Assembly (NCBI RefSeq): GCF_023935105.1
Contig: NZ_CP096040.1
Location: 3,348,001 to 3,412,000 of the forward strand
Length of the DNA stretch: 64,000 nt
Source of the DNA: Caulobacter segnis
Lineage (GTDB): Bacteria > Pseudomonadota > Alphaproteobacteria > Caulobacterales > Caulobacteraceae
Direction: 5' to 3'
The position numbers and the translations under genes were made by a program. The first letter of the stretch is position 1. The number at the start of each line of letters is the position of its first letter. The notes under the pieces were generated by a model that was not told the origin of the DNA, did not search any database, and was given only the letters and a program-made list of their open reading frames with translations. Shown here piece by piece: positions 43,902-50,875 of this stretch.

Positions 43902-45467
43902 ATGTGGCGCGTAAAATCGCTTGATGCGATCCTAGCGACGGCTGAGAAAAAATCCCTTCACCGTTCGCTCGGCGCCTTCCAGCTGACCATGCTGGGCATC
44001 GGCGGGATCATCGGCACCGGTATCTTCGTTCTGACGGCCGAGGCGGCCCAGAAGGCCGGTCCGGGCATGATGCTGGCCTTCGTCATCGCCGGTGTCGTCT
44101 GCGCCGTGGCCGCCCTGTGCTACGCCGAACTGGCCTCGATGGTTCCCGTCGCCGGTTCCGCCTACACCTACTCTTACGCCGTGCTGGGCGAATTCGTCGC
44201 TTGGCTGGTCGGCTGGGCCCTGATCTTGGAATACGCGGTGGCCGCCTCGGCCGTGGCCGTGGGCTGGTCGGGCTATGTCGTCGGCCTGATCGAGCACTCG
44301 CTGCATGTCACCCTGCCGGTGGCCCTGACCTCGGGCCCCTACATCGCGGGCGGCATCGTCAACCTTCCGGCCATCATCATCTCGCTGGCCGTCACCGGCC
44401 TGCTGATCCTGGGCACCACCGAGAGCGCCACCGTCAACGCCGTGCTCGTGACCATCAAGGTCGCGGCCCTGGTCGCCTTCATCGCCCTGGCCCTGCCGGT
44501 CATCAACGACAAGAACTTCCACCCCTTCGCGCCGCTGGGCACGCCGGGCGTGATCGGCGCCGCCGCCTCGATCTTCTTCGCCTATGTCGGCTTCGACGCC
44601 GTCTCCACGGCCGCCGAGGAGACCAAGAACCCGCAGCGCAACATCCCGATCGGCCTGATCGGCTCGCTGGTCATCTGCACCATCTTCTACCTGCTGGTCG
44701 CCGCCGGCGCGATCGGCGCCTATGGCGCGCAACCGGTCTTCGGCCCGGCGGGCGAGATCCTGGCGCCCGGCTCCAAGGCCCTGGCCGACCAGTGCTCCAC
44801 CCTCAGCGCCGCCGGTGACATGCCGCTGGTCTGCTCGCGTGAGGCCCTGGCCCACGTCCTGCGCCAGATCGGCCACCCGGCCGTCGGTAACATGCTCGGC
44901 ATCGCCGCCGGCATCGCCCTGCCCTCGGTCATACTGATGATGATCTACGGCCAGACCCGCATCTTCTTCGTGATGTCGCGCGACGGCCTGCTGCCGGGCG
45001 TCCTCTCGAAGGTCCACCCGAAGTTCAAGACGCCGCACATCGTGACCATGATCACGGGCGTGGGCGTCACCCTGGCCGCCGCCTTCCTACCGGTGGGCAA
45101 GCTGGCCGACATCTCTAACTCGGGCACCCTGTTCGCCTTCCTGATGGTGGCGATCGCGGTGATGATCCTGCGCGTCAAGCAGCCGAACCGTCCCCGTCCG
45201 TTCAGGACGCCGCTGGTCTGGATCATCGCGCCGATCGCGGCCGCCGGCACGATCGTGCTGTTCATGTTCCTGCCGCATGACGCCAAGGTGCTGTTCCCGA
45301 TCTGGTCGGCGATCGGCCTGGTCGTCTACTTCTCGTTCGGCTTCTGGAACTCGGGCGTCCGCAAGGGCGTGGACGAGGTCCCCGAGCTCGACCCGAACGC
45401 GCCGGCCACCGGTGTTCCGCCGATGCCGGGTGCCCCGGCGCCGGGCTCCAAGGAAGAGCGTTCTTGA
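43902..45467 (+). CDS. APC-family amino-acid permease
   Basis: 521-residue, about 12-span transporter of the amino-acid/polyamine/organocation superfamily, close to the cationic amino-acid transporter (CAT/YfnA) branch. The first span has GIGGIIGTGIFVLTAEAAQK; AELASMVPVAGSAYTYSYAV and FFAYVGFDAVSTAAEETKNP are the family consensus segments. A proline-rich tail (PPMPGAPAPGS) ends the protein. It has a good AGGAGG site and an intrinsic terminator behind. The exact amino acid is not decidable. Confidence 0.93.
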   Translation: MWRVKSLDAILATAEKKSLHRSLGAFQLTMLGIGGIIGTGIFVLTAEAAQKAGPGMMLAFVIAGVVCAVAALCYAELASMVPVAGSAYTYSYAVLGEFVAWLVGWALILEYAVAASAVAVGWSGYVVGLIEHSLHVTLPVALTSGPYIAGGIVNLPAIIISLAVTGLLILGTTESATVNAVLVTIKVAALVAFIALALPVINDKNFHPFAPLGTPGVIGAAASIFFAYVGFDAVSTAAEETKNPQRNIPIGLIGSLVICTIFYLLVAAGAIGAYGAQPVFGPAGEILAPGSKALADQCSTLSAAGDMPLVCSREALAHVLRQIGHPAVGNMLGIAAGIALPSVILMMIYGQTRIFFVMSRDGLLPGVLSKVHPKFKTPHIVTMITGVGVTLAAAFLPVGKLADISNSGTLFAFLMVAIAVMILRVKQPNRPRPFRTPLVWIIAPIAAAGTIVLFMFLPHDAKVLFPIWSAIGLVVYFSFGFWNSGVRKGVDEVPELDPNAPATGVPPMPGAPAPGSKEERS

Positions 45468-45493
45468 TCTTCGGCGGATAGCCGTTAGGTCGG

Positions 45494-45528
45494 AAAGGGC
45501 GGGCGCTTCGGCTCCCGCCCTTTCTTTT
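45494..45528 (+). terminator. Intrinsic terminator after the permease gene
   Basis: AAAGGGCGGG (45494-45503) pairs with CCCGCCCTTT (45514-45523), loop of 10 nt, followed by CTTTTG. It lies 26 nt after the permease stop and just before the ribosome-binding site of the MBL gene, so read-through or a separate downstream promoter is needed for that gene. Confidence 0.85.
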
Positions 45529-45558
45529 GCCCGCCCTTTTCTTTGGGAGGTCGCCCCG

Positions 45559-46284
45559 ATGACCCAAGCCCCCTCGCCGATGCCCATCGCCGCCGTGATC
45601 GCACCGGTCACCCCGCTGCAGCAGAACTGCACGATCGTCTGGTGCACCAAGACGATGAAGGCCGCGATCATCGATCCGGGCGGCGAGGTCGACCGCCTGC
45701 TCAAGGCCATCGCCGACAAGGGCCTGACGCTGGAGAAGATCTGGATCACCCATGGCCACATGGACCACGCCGGCGGCGCGGCCGAGCTGAAGGTCCGCAC
45801 CGGCGTCCCGATCGAGGGCCCGCACGAGGACGACCAGTTCTGGATCGACCGCATCCAGCAGAGCGGCGAGCAGTACGGCATGCCCGAGGCCCGGATCTTC
45901 GTCACCGACCGCTGGCTGAAGGACGGCGACAAGGTCACCCTGGGCGAGACCGAATTCGAAGTGTTCCACTGCCCCGGCCACACGCCCGGCCACGTGGTGT
46001 TCTTCCATCGCGAGACCAAGTTCGCCCAGGTCGGCGACGTGCTGTTCCAGGGCTCAATCGGACGGACCGACTTCCCGCTGGGCAACCACCAGGACCTGAT
46101 CGACTCGATCACCCAGAAGCTTTGGCCCCTGGGCGAGGACGTGCGCTTCGTGCCCGGCCACGGCGCGATGTCGACCTTCGGGGCCGAGCGGCGGAGCAAT
46201 CCGTTCGTGGGGGACCGCGTGGTCGCGGCGATGCAGGCCCAGGGTTCGGCCTATCAGGCGCCGAAGAACCACTCGCCGGGCTGA
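45559..46284 (+). CDS. MBL-fold metallo-hydrolase (glyoxalase II/YcbL-like)
   Basis: 241-residue zinc hydrolase. The metal motif THGHMDHAGG is followed by HCPGHTPGHVVFF and a final His in FVPGHGAMSTFGAER, with QVGDVLFQGSIGRTDF bridging the metals. This is the YcbL type of small glyoxalase II-like hydrolase, probably acting on thioesters. The ATG at 45559 follows a GGGAGG site; a second in-frame ATG at 45580 is possible. There is no clear partner gene. Confidence 0.9.
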   Translation: MTQAPSPMPIAAVIAPVTPLQQNCTIVWCTKTMKAAIIDPGGEVDRLLKAIADKGLTLEKIWITHGHMDHAGGAAELKVRTGVPIEGPHEDDQFWIDRIQQSGEQYGMPEARIFVTDRWLKDGDKVTLGETEFEVFHCPGHTPGHVVFFHRETKFAQVGDVLFQGSIGRTDFPLGNHQDLIDSITQKLWPLGEDVRFVPGHGAMSTFGAERRSNPFVGDRVVAAMQAQGSAYQAPKNHSPG

Positions 46285-46435
46285 GAAAGGCCCCATTCCG
46301 GGGTCATCGAGGCCCGATCGGCTCCAGGGGGCTGGAACAGACCGGACCTCACGCCAGCGACCCGCTCGGGTGGGGGAAAGCGGCCCGCCGGTGCGACATC
46401 GGATCGCACGACTGGGTTGCGTCGCTGTTTCAGAA

Positions 46436-46464
46436 GTGAAATCTGACCGTGACGGGGGCGTGAC
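46436..46464 (+). promoter_or_regulatory. GTGA[C/A] direct repeats before the response-regulator gene
   Basis: GTGAC at 46449-46453 and 46460-46464 have exactly 11-bp spacing, and GTGAA at 46436-46440 lies one step (13 bp) upstream. Head-to-tail repeats near one helical turn are the binding geometry of OmpR/PhoB regulators, so this may be an autoregulatory site. It lies 11 nt from the start codon. Confidence 0.45.
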
Positions 46465-46475
46465 AGGAACATCGA

Positions 46476-47255
46476 ATGGAAAATGTCCAGAACACCGTCC
46501 CAGGGACCACGGCCCAAGGCGACCTCGACACCCCGCGCGGCGCGGCTCCGCGTATCCTGATCGTCGATGACGATCCGGGCATCCGCGACGTCGTCTCCGA
46601 CTTCCTCACGCGCCACGGCTACGCGGTGGAGACCGCCCAGGACGCCCGCACCATGGAGCAGGTCCTGGCGCGCGGCCCGATCGACCTGATCGTGCTGGAC
46701 GTCATGCTGCCCGGCGAGGACGGCCTGGCCATCTGCCGCCGCCTGTCCGCCGCCAGCGACGGTCCGGCGATCATCATGCTCTCGGCCATGGGCGAGGAAA
46801 CCGACCGCATCGTCGGCCTGGAGCTGGGCGCCGACGACTACCTGCCCAAGCCCTGCAATCCCCGCGAGCTGCTGGCCCGCGTCCGCGCCGTGCTGCGCCG
46901 CCGCCAGGAGCCCCGCGCCGTCGACGACGCCATGGGCGCGGCCTGCGAGTTCGCCGGCTGGCGCCTGGACTTGGTGCGCCGCGAACTGCGCTCGCCCCAG
47001 TCGGTGGTCGTCAATCTGTCCAGCGGCGAGTTCTCGTTGCTGCGCGCCTTCGTCGAGCGCCCGCAGCGGGTGCTGACCCGCGACCAGCTGCTGGACCTGG
47101 CCCGCGGTCGCGACAGCGACGCCTACGACCGCGCCATAGACGTCCAGATCAGCCGCCTGCGCCGCAAGCTGGACGATGGCGGCGGCAGCGAGCTGATCCG
47201 CACGATCCGCAGCGAAGGCTACATGTTCACCGCCAAGGTCGTCCGCACCCCATGA
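46476..47255 (+). CDS. OmpR-family response regulator
   Basis: 259-residue two-component regulator. A 25-residue leader precedes the receiver domain: acidic triad in RILIVDDDPGIR, phosphorylation Asp at about 75 in LIVLDVMLPGEDG, and the switch Lys in LPKPCNPRELL. The C-terminal winged helix has LSSGEFSLLRAFVERPQRVL and IDVQISRLRRKLDD, the OmpR/PhoB recognition helix. The stop overlaps the histidine-kinase start (ATGA). Candidate binding repeats stand just before the gene. Confidence 0.94.
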   Translation: MENVQNTVPGTTAQGDLDTPRGAAPRILIVDDDPGIRDVVSDFLTRHGYAVETAQDARTMEQVLARGPIDLIVLDVMLPGEDGLAICRRLSAASDGPAIIMLSAMGEETDRIVGLELGADDYLPKPCNPRELLARVRAVLRRRQEPRAVDDAMGAACEFAGWRLDLVRRELRSPQSVVVNLSSGEFSLLRAFVERPQRVLTRDQLLDLARGRDSDAYDRAIDVQISRLRRKLDDGGGSELIRTIRSEGYMFTAKVVRTP

Positions 47256-48655
47256 CTCCGTTCCGGCGCGGCGCGCCGCTGTTCGTCCAGGCGCTGGGCC
47301 TCGTCATCGTCACCCTGGTGGCGGCCCAGCTGATCTCGATCGCGGTCATCTTCAACCTGCCGCCGCCGCCGCCCGAATTCTATCGCGCCAGCGAGATCGC
47401 GCGGGCCATCAAGTCGGGCCAGCCGGTGCAGCCGCGCGACGGTCGCCTGCTGGTGGTCAAGCGCCACGGCTCGGTCCGCGCCATCGGTCCCGACAGTCCG
47501 CGCCGGACGGATTTCAAGAGCGAGATCAGCCGGGCGATCGACGTCCCCATCGGCCGGGTGGAGCTGCAGATCGACAACGGTCCGCGCTTCTTCGTCCGCC
47601 GGACGCCAGTGACGCCGCCGAAAGCGCGCGACGATGGCCCGCGCACCGGGCCGCCGCGCGAACCCTTCGCCCGGGGTCCTGGCGGCCCCGACGGTCCGCC
47701 CCGGGGCAAGGACGAGCCGCTGATCTTCGGCGACTTCAAGCTGGGCGTACGCCAGAGCGACGGCCACTGGCTGGTGGTCGAGCCCAAGCCGACCTTCCGC
47801 TTCGACAGCTGGCAACAGCGCGTCCTGCTGATCCTCTTGCTTTCGGTCGCCGCCGTCACGCCGCTGGCGTGGCTGTTCGCCCGCCGCCTGGCCCAGCCGA
47901 TCACGGCCTTCGCCGACGCCGCCGAGCGGCTGGGCAAGGATCCGCGCACGCCGCCGCTGAACATCTCGGGGTCCGGCGAGGTGGTGGCCGCCGCCACCGC
48001 CTTCAACAACATGCAGGAACGCCTGCGCCGCTACGTCGAGGACCGCACGGCCATGGTCGGGGCCATCGCCCATGACCTGCGCACGCCGCTGACCCGCCTG
48101 AAGTTCCGCATCGAGGCCACGCCCGACGACGTTCGCGCCAAGCTGGCCGCCGACATCGACCAGATGGAGGCGATGATCTCGGCGACCCTGGGTTTCGTGC
48201 GCGACACCAGCCGCCCGGCCGAACGCACCCGGCTGGAGCTGTCCTCTCTGCTGGAAAGCGTGATGGACGAAGCGGCGGAAACCGGTCGCGACGCCACCGT
48301 CGAACAGGCCGAGAAGGTGATCATCGAGGGCGACCCCATCGGCCTGAAGCGCATGGTCTCCAACCTGGTCGAAAACGCCCTGAAGTACGGCGGCGCGGCG
48401 CGTGGCCGGGTCTATGCCGAGGACGGCATGGCGATCGTCGAGATCGACGACAATGGTCCGGGCGTATCCACGGGGGAATTGGAGCGGGTGTTCGAGCCGT
48501 TCTATCGCGGCGAGCCCTCGCGCAACCGCGAGACGGGCGGCATCGGCCTGGGCCTGGCGGTCGTCCGCTCGCTGGCCCGCGCCCACGGCGGCGACGTCAC
48601 GCTGCACAATCTCCCCAGCGGCGGCCTGCGCGCCTGCGTTCGGCTTCCGGCCTGA
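47252..48655 (+). CDS. EnvZ-like sensor histidine kinase
   Basis: 467-residue membrane kinase. TM1 is FVQALGLVIVTLVAAQLISI. A periplasmic region of about 165 residues holds a proline/glycine/arginine-rich stretch. TM2 is VLLILLLSVAAVTPLAWLFA, then a HAMP domain, HisKA with phospho-His about 274 in AIAHDLRTPLTRLK, and an HATPase domain: NLVENALKYG (N box), DDNGPGVS (G1), GGIGLGLAVV (G2). The signal is unknown. The product pairs with the upstream regulator by overlap. The disordered Pro/Gly loop recalls the EF-hand lipoprotein encoded just downstream. Confidence 0.93.
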   Translation: MTPFRRGAPLFVQALGLVIVTLVAAQLISIAVIFNLPPPPPEFYRASEIARAIKSGQPVQPRDGRLLVVKRHGSVRAIGPDSPRRTDFKSEISRAIDVPIGRVELQIDNGPRFFVRRTPVTPPKARDDGPRTGPPREPFARGPGGPDGPPRGKDEPLIFGDFKLGVRQSDGHWLVVEPKPTFRFDSWQQRVLLILLLSVAAVTPLAWLFARRLAQPITAFADAAERLGKDPRTPPLNISGSGEVVAAATAFNNMQERLRRYVEDRTAMVGAIAHDLRTPLTRLKFRIEATPDDVRAKLAADIDQMEAMISATLGFVRDTSRPAERTRLELSSLLESVMDEAAETGRDATVEQAEKVIIEGDPIGLKRMVSNLVENALKYGGAARGRVYAEDGMAIVEIDDNGPGVSTGELERVFEPFYRGEPSRNRETGGIGLGLAVVRSLARAHGGDVTLHNLPSGGLRACVRLPA

Positions 48656-48819
48656 TCCTGGCCGCGAGGCACGCCCGCGATATCCGACGGCAAGCTTCGG
48701 GCGGCCATTGCGGCGGAACGGCGGCGATTGTTGCCGCGCCGCAAGGCCCAGGGCCGCGCCTGACATCGCGCGGCAATCCGGCCACGCTTCAAAGCGGGAC
48801 TGCTTGGAGATCCCCGCGC

Positions 48820-49617
48820 ATGAAACTTCGCTCGCTCGGCCTGACCGCCGTCCTCTCCGCCACCCTCGCCGCCTGCGCCAGCGGGCCGCCGGACGGTCCT
48901 GGCGGGCCGGGTGGTCCCGGCGGACACGGCGGTCCTCCGGGCGAGCATGGCCCGGGCGCGATGGGCGGCGGTCCGCAGCTGTTCATCAGTCCCGCCGGCG
49001 AGCCGTTCCGCGCCGCGCCGGGCGCGCCCTACCCCGTCCGAGCCTGGTTCGACGGCGCCGACGCCAATCACGACGGCGCGCTGAGCCGCGACGAGTTCGT
49101 GGCCGACTCCCTGCGCTTCTTCGCCGTGGTCGACACCGACAAGAACGGCGTCATCGACGGCTTCGAGGTCTCGAACTACGAGACGCGCATCGCGCCCGAG
49201 ATCATCGGCCTGCCGTCGCCGGGCGGCGCGATGCGGCGCGGCCCGATGGGTCAAGGTCCCGGTGGAGATGGGGGCGACGGTGACGACGCGGCCCCGCGCC
49301 GGCGCCAGCAGGTCACCAACGTCCTGCAGGGCGCTGCCCTGTTCGGCCTGATCGCCGAGCCAGAGCCGGTGATGGCCTCGGACGGCAATTTCGACCGCCG
49401 CATCACCAAGGACGAGGCGATCAAGGCCGCCAAGACCCGCTTCGCCCTGCTCGACACCGACAAGGACGGGTTTCTGAAGTTCGAGGAGTTGCCCAAGACC
49501 CCTGCCCAGACGGGCTTCCGCCCCGGCGGCCAGGGCAAGGGTAAGGGCGGCGGCATGGGTCGCGGACGACGCGGCGGCGGTCACGGCGGCGGGATGGGCG
49601 GCGGCCGTCCGGGCTAG
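48820..49617 (+). CDS. EF-hand domain lipoprotein
   Basis: 265-residue calcium-binding lipoprotein. The signal peptide ends LAACA (lipobox). A glycine/proline/histidine-rich linker (GGPGGHGGPPGEHGPG) follows. Three EF-hand loops are visible: DANHDGALSRDEF, DTDKNGVIDGFEV and DTDKDGFLKFEEL, and a fourth, partial one is in DGNFDRRITKDEA. The C-terminus is again Gly/Arg-rich. It lies 164 bp after the histidine kinase on the same strand. Role unknown; possibly a periplasmic or envelope calcium sensor. Confidence 0.88.
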   Translation: MKLRSLGLTAVLSATLAACASGPPDGPGGPGGPGGHGGPPGEHGPGAMGGGPQLFISPAGEPFRAAPGAPYPVRAWFDGADANHDGALSRDEFVADSLRFFAVVDTDKNGVIDGFEVSNYETRIAPEIIGLPSPGGAMRRGPMGQGPGGDGGDGDDAAPRRRQQVTNVLQGAALFGLIAEPEPVMASDGNFDRRITKDEAIKAAKTRFALLDTDKDGFLKFEELPKTPAQTGFRPGGQGKGKGGGMGRGRRGGGHGGGMGGGRPG

Positions 49618-49618
49618 G

Positions 49619-50287
49619 CTAGCCGCCGACCAGGCTGGCGATGATGTTGATGCCCAGCGCCAGGATGGCGGTGTTGTAGAAATAGGCCGTGGCCGCATGG
49701 GCGGTGACCAGTCGGCGCAGCTTGGACGTCAGGATGCTGTTGTCGGAGACCTGGAAAGTCGCCCCCACGCTGAACGCCAGATAGGCGAAGTCCATGTAGC
49801 TGTTGGGCTGCTCGCCGGGAAACTGGATGCCGCCCTTCCTCTTGCCGTCGCCAAAGTGGCGATGGGCGTAGTGCAGGACGAACACTGACTGCAGCACCAG
49901 CCACGACAGCACCAGGGTCACCCCGGCGCAGACGGCGATGAAGGCCTTGGCCTGGCTGCTGGCGCTGCGCGCGAAGATCATGGCGTCGACCACCGCCGCC
50001 AAACTGGCGAGGATGGCGGCCAGCACGATCAGCAGCAAAACGGGCACGCCCTCGTCCTCCCGCGCGGCGCGCGAACGGACCTCGGCCTCGTCGGCCTTCA
50101 AGAATAGCCGCCACGTGGTCAGCAAATAGACACTCGCGGCGCAGTCCCAGCCCAGCAACAGGTGCGCGCCACGCGGCGCGCCCAAACATTTCGCCGCGAT
50201 CCAGGCGATGATCCCAGCCGCCAAACCGGCCGCCAGACGCCAATGCGAAGCGGCGCGATCGACCATCTGCTTGGTCTTACGGGTCAT
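49619..50287 (-). CDS. DUF1345 integral membrane protein
   Basis: 222-residue membrane protein with about five to six spans, including LAAGLAAGIIAWIAAKCLGA, VPVLLLIVLAAILASLAAVV, AGVTLVLSWLVLQSVFVLHY and NTAILALGINIIASLVGG. LLGWDCAASVYLLTTWRLF and PNSYMDFAYLAFSVGATFQVSD-type segments match DUF1345 (the stretch MDFAYLAFSVGATFQVSDNS is conserved). Function unknown. Start ATG 50287 or GTG 50293; AGGAG is 4 nt before the GTG and 10 nt before the ATG. It converges with the EF-hand gene. Confidence 0.85.
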   Translation of the reverse strand: MTRKTKQMVDRAASHWRLAAGLAAGIIAWIAAKCLGAPRGAHLLLGWDCAASVYLLTTWRLFLKADEAEVRSRAAREDEGVPVLLLIVLAAILASLAAVVDAMIFARSASSQAKAFIAVCAGVTLVLSWLVLQSVFVLHYAHRHFGDGKRKGGIQFPGEQPNSYMDFAYLAFSVGATFQVSDNSILTSKLRRLVTAHAATAYFYNTAILALGINIIASLVGG

Positions 50288-50405
50288 TCTCACACGACTC
50301 CTCGAAGGCCGGTCTATCCCGGTGCGGCGTAATTAGTGCGATCTCATGGTGAACCGAAAGCGACTTCACTGGTTACTTCACCGGAACGCGCAGGAAACGA
50401 CGCCA

Positions 50406-50537
50406 GTGACCGACCCAGACGCCCCGCCGCCGCCCGAGCCCAAACCGCCCGAGTACGAGCCCGGTGTCACGCCCGTCGAGGAGCCCCCTCCCTCGTCGCC
50501 GGTCGATCCAGGGGACGACCGTCCCTATGACGCCTGA
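50406..50537 (+). CDS. Small proline-rich acidic protein
   Basis: 43 residues from the GTG at 50406, or 63 from the ATG at 50346. The sequence (TDPDAPPPPEPKPPEYEPG then VEEPPPSSPVDPGDDRPYDA) is one third proline and looks disordered. A Shine-Dalgarno-like AGGAAA is about 10 nt before the GTG. It does not match a family I know. Whether it is translated is uncertain, although its codon pattern is typical for the region. Confidence 0.45.
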   Translation: MTDPDAPPPPEPKPPEYEPGVTPVEEPPPSSPVDPGDDRPYDA

Positions 50538-50581
50538 TCTCGCTCGTACCGCTTTGTGACCTGTCCGACTAGGAGCCCCAC

Positions 50582-50788
50582 ATGGACATCGATAGCGAAC
50601 GTCCCCGCGGTCGTCGCGGTTTCGCCGCCATGGACCCGGAACGCCGCCGCGAAATCGCCAGGAAGGGCGGAGCTAGCGTGCCCAGCGAAAAGCGCAGCTT
50701 CGCCAAGGATCGCGATTTGGCGGCGAATGCTGGCCGCAAGGGCGGTTCGTCCTCGCGCGGCGGTCGCCCCGGCGATCGCGCCCTTTAG
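50582..50788 (+). CDS. KGG-repeat (YciG/con-10-like) stress-type small protein
   Basis: 68-residue basic, hydrophilic protein. GFAAMDPERRREIARKGGAS and ANAGRKGGSSSRGG hold the KGG motif of general-stress proteins such as YciG and fungal con-10. There is an AGGAG site 6 nt upstream and an intrinsic terminator 27 nt downstream. It is probably intrinsically disordered and cytoplasmic; the family is linked to stationary-phase or stress survival but the mechanism is unknown. Confidence 0.85.
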   Translation: MDIDSERPRGRRGFAAMDPERRREIARKGGASVPSEKRSFAKDRDLAANAGRKGGSSSRGGRPGDRAL

Positions 50789-50815
50789 GCGATCAACGGA
50801 TTAAGATCCGAGAGG

Positions 50816-50851
50816 CGCGCCGGTCCCGAGGTTTCGGAACCGGCGCGTTTT
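50816..50851 (+). terminator. Intrinsic terminator after the KGG protein gene
   Basis: A 9-bp GC stem (50816-50824 with 50839-50847) is followed by TTTT. It also lies 25 bp beyond the convergent EgtB-EgtD stop. Confidence 0.85.
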
Positions 50852-50875
50852 CGTGTGTGTGCGTGACCGGCCCGG

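Noticed and set aside
45494-45528. Attenuator for the MBL hydrolase gene
   Set aside because: The hairpin with T-run is positioned and oriented as the terminator of the permease gene, with no alternative pairing seen.
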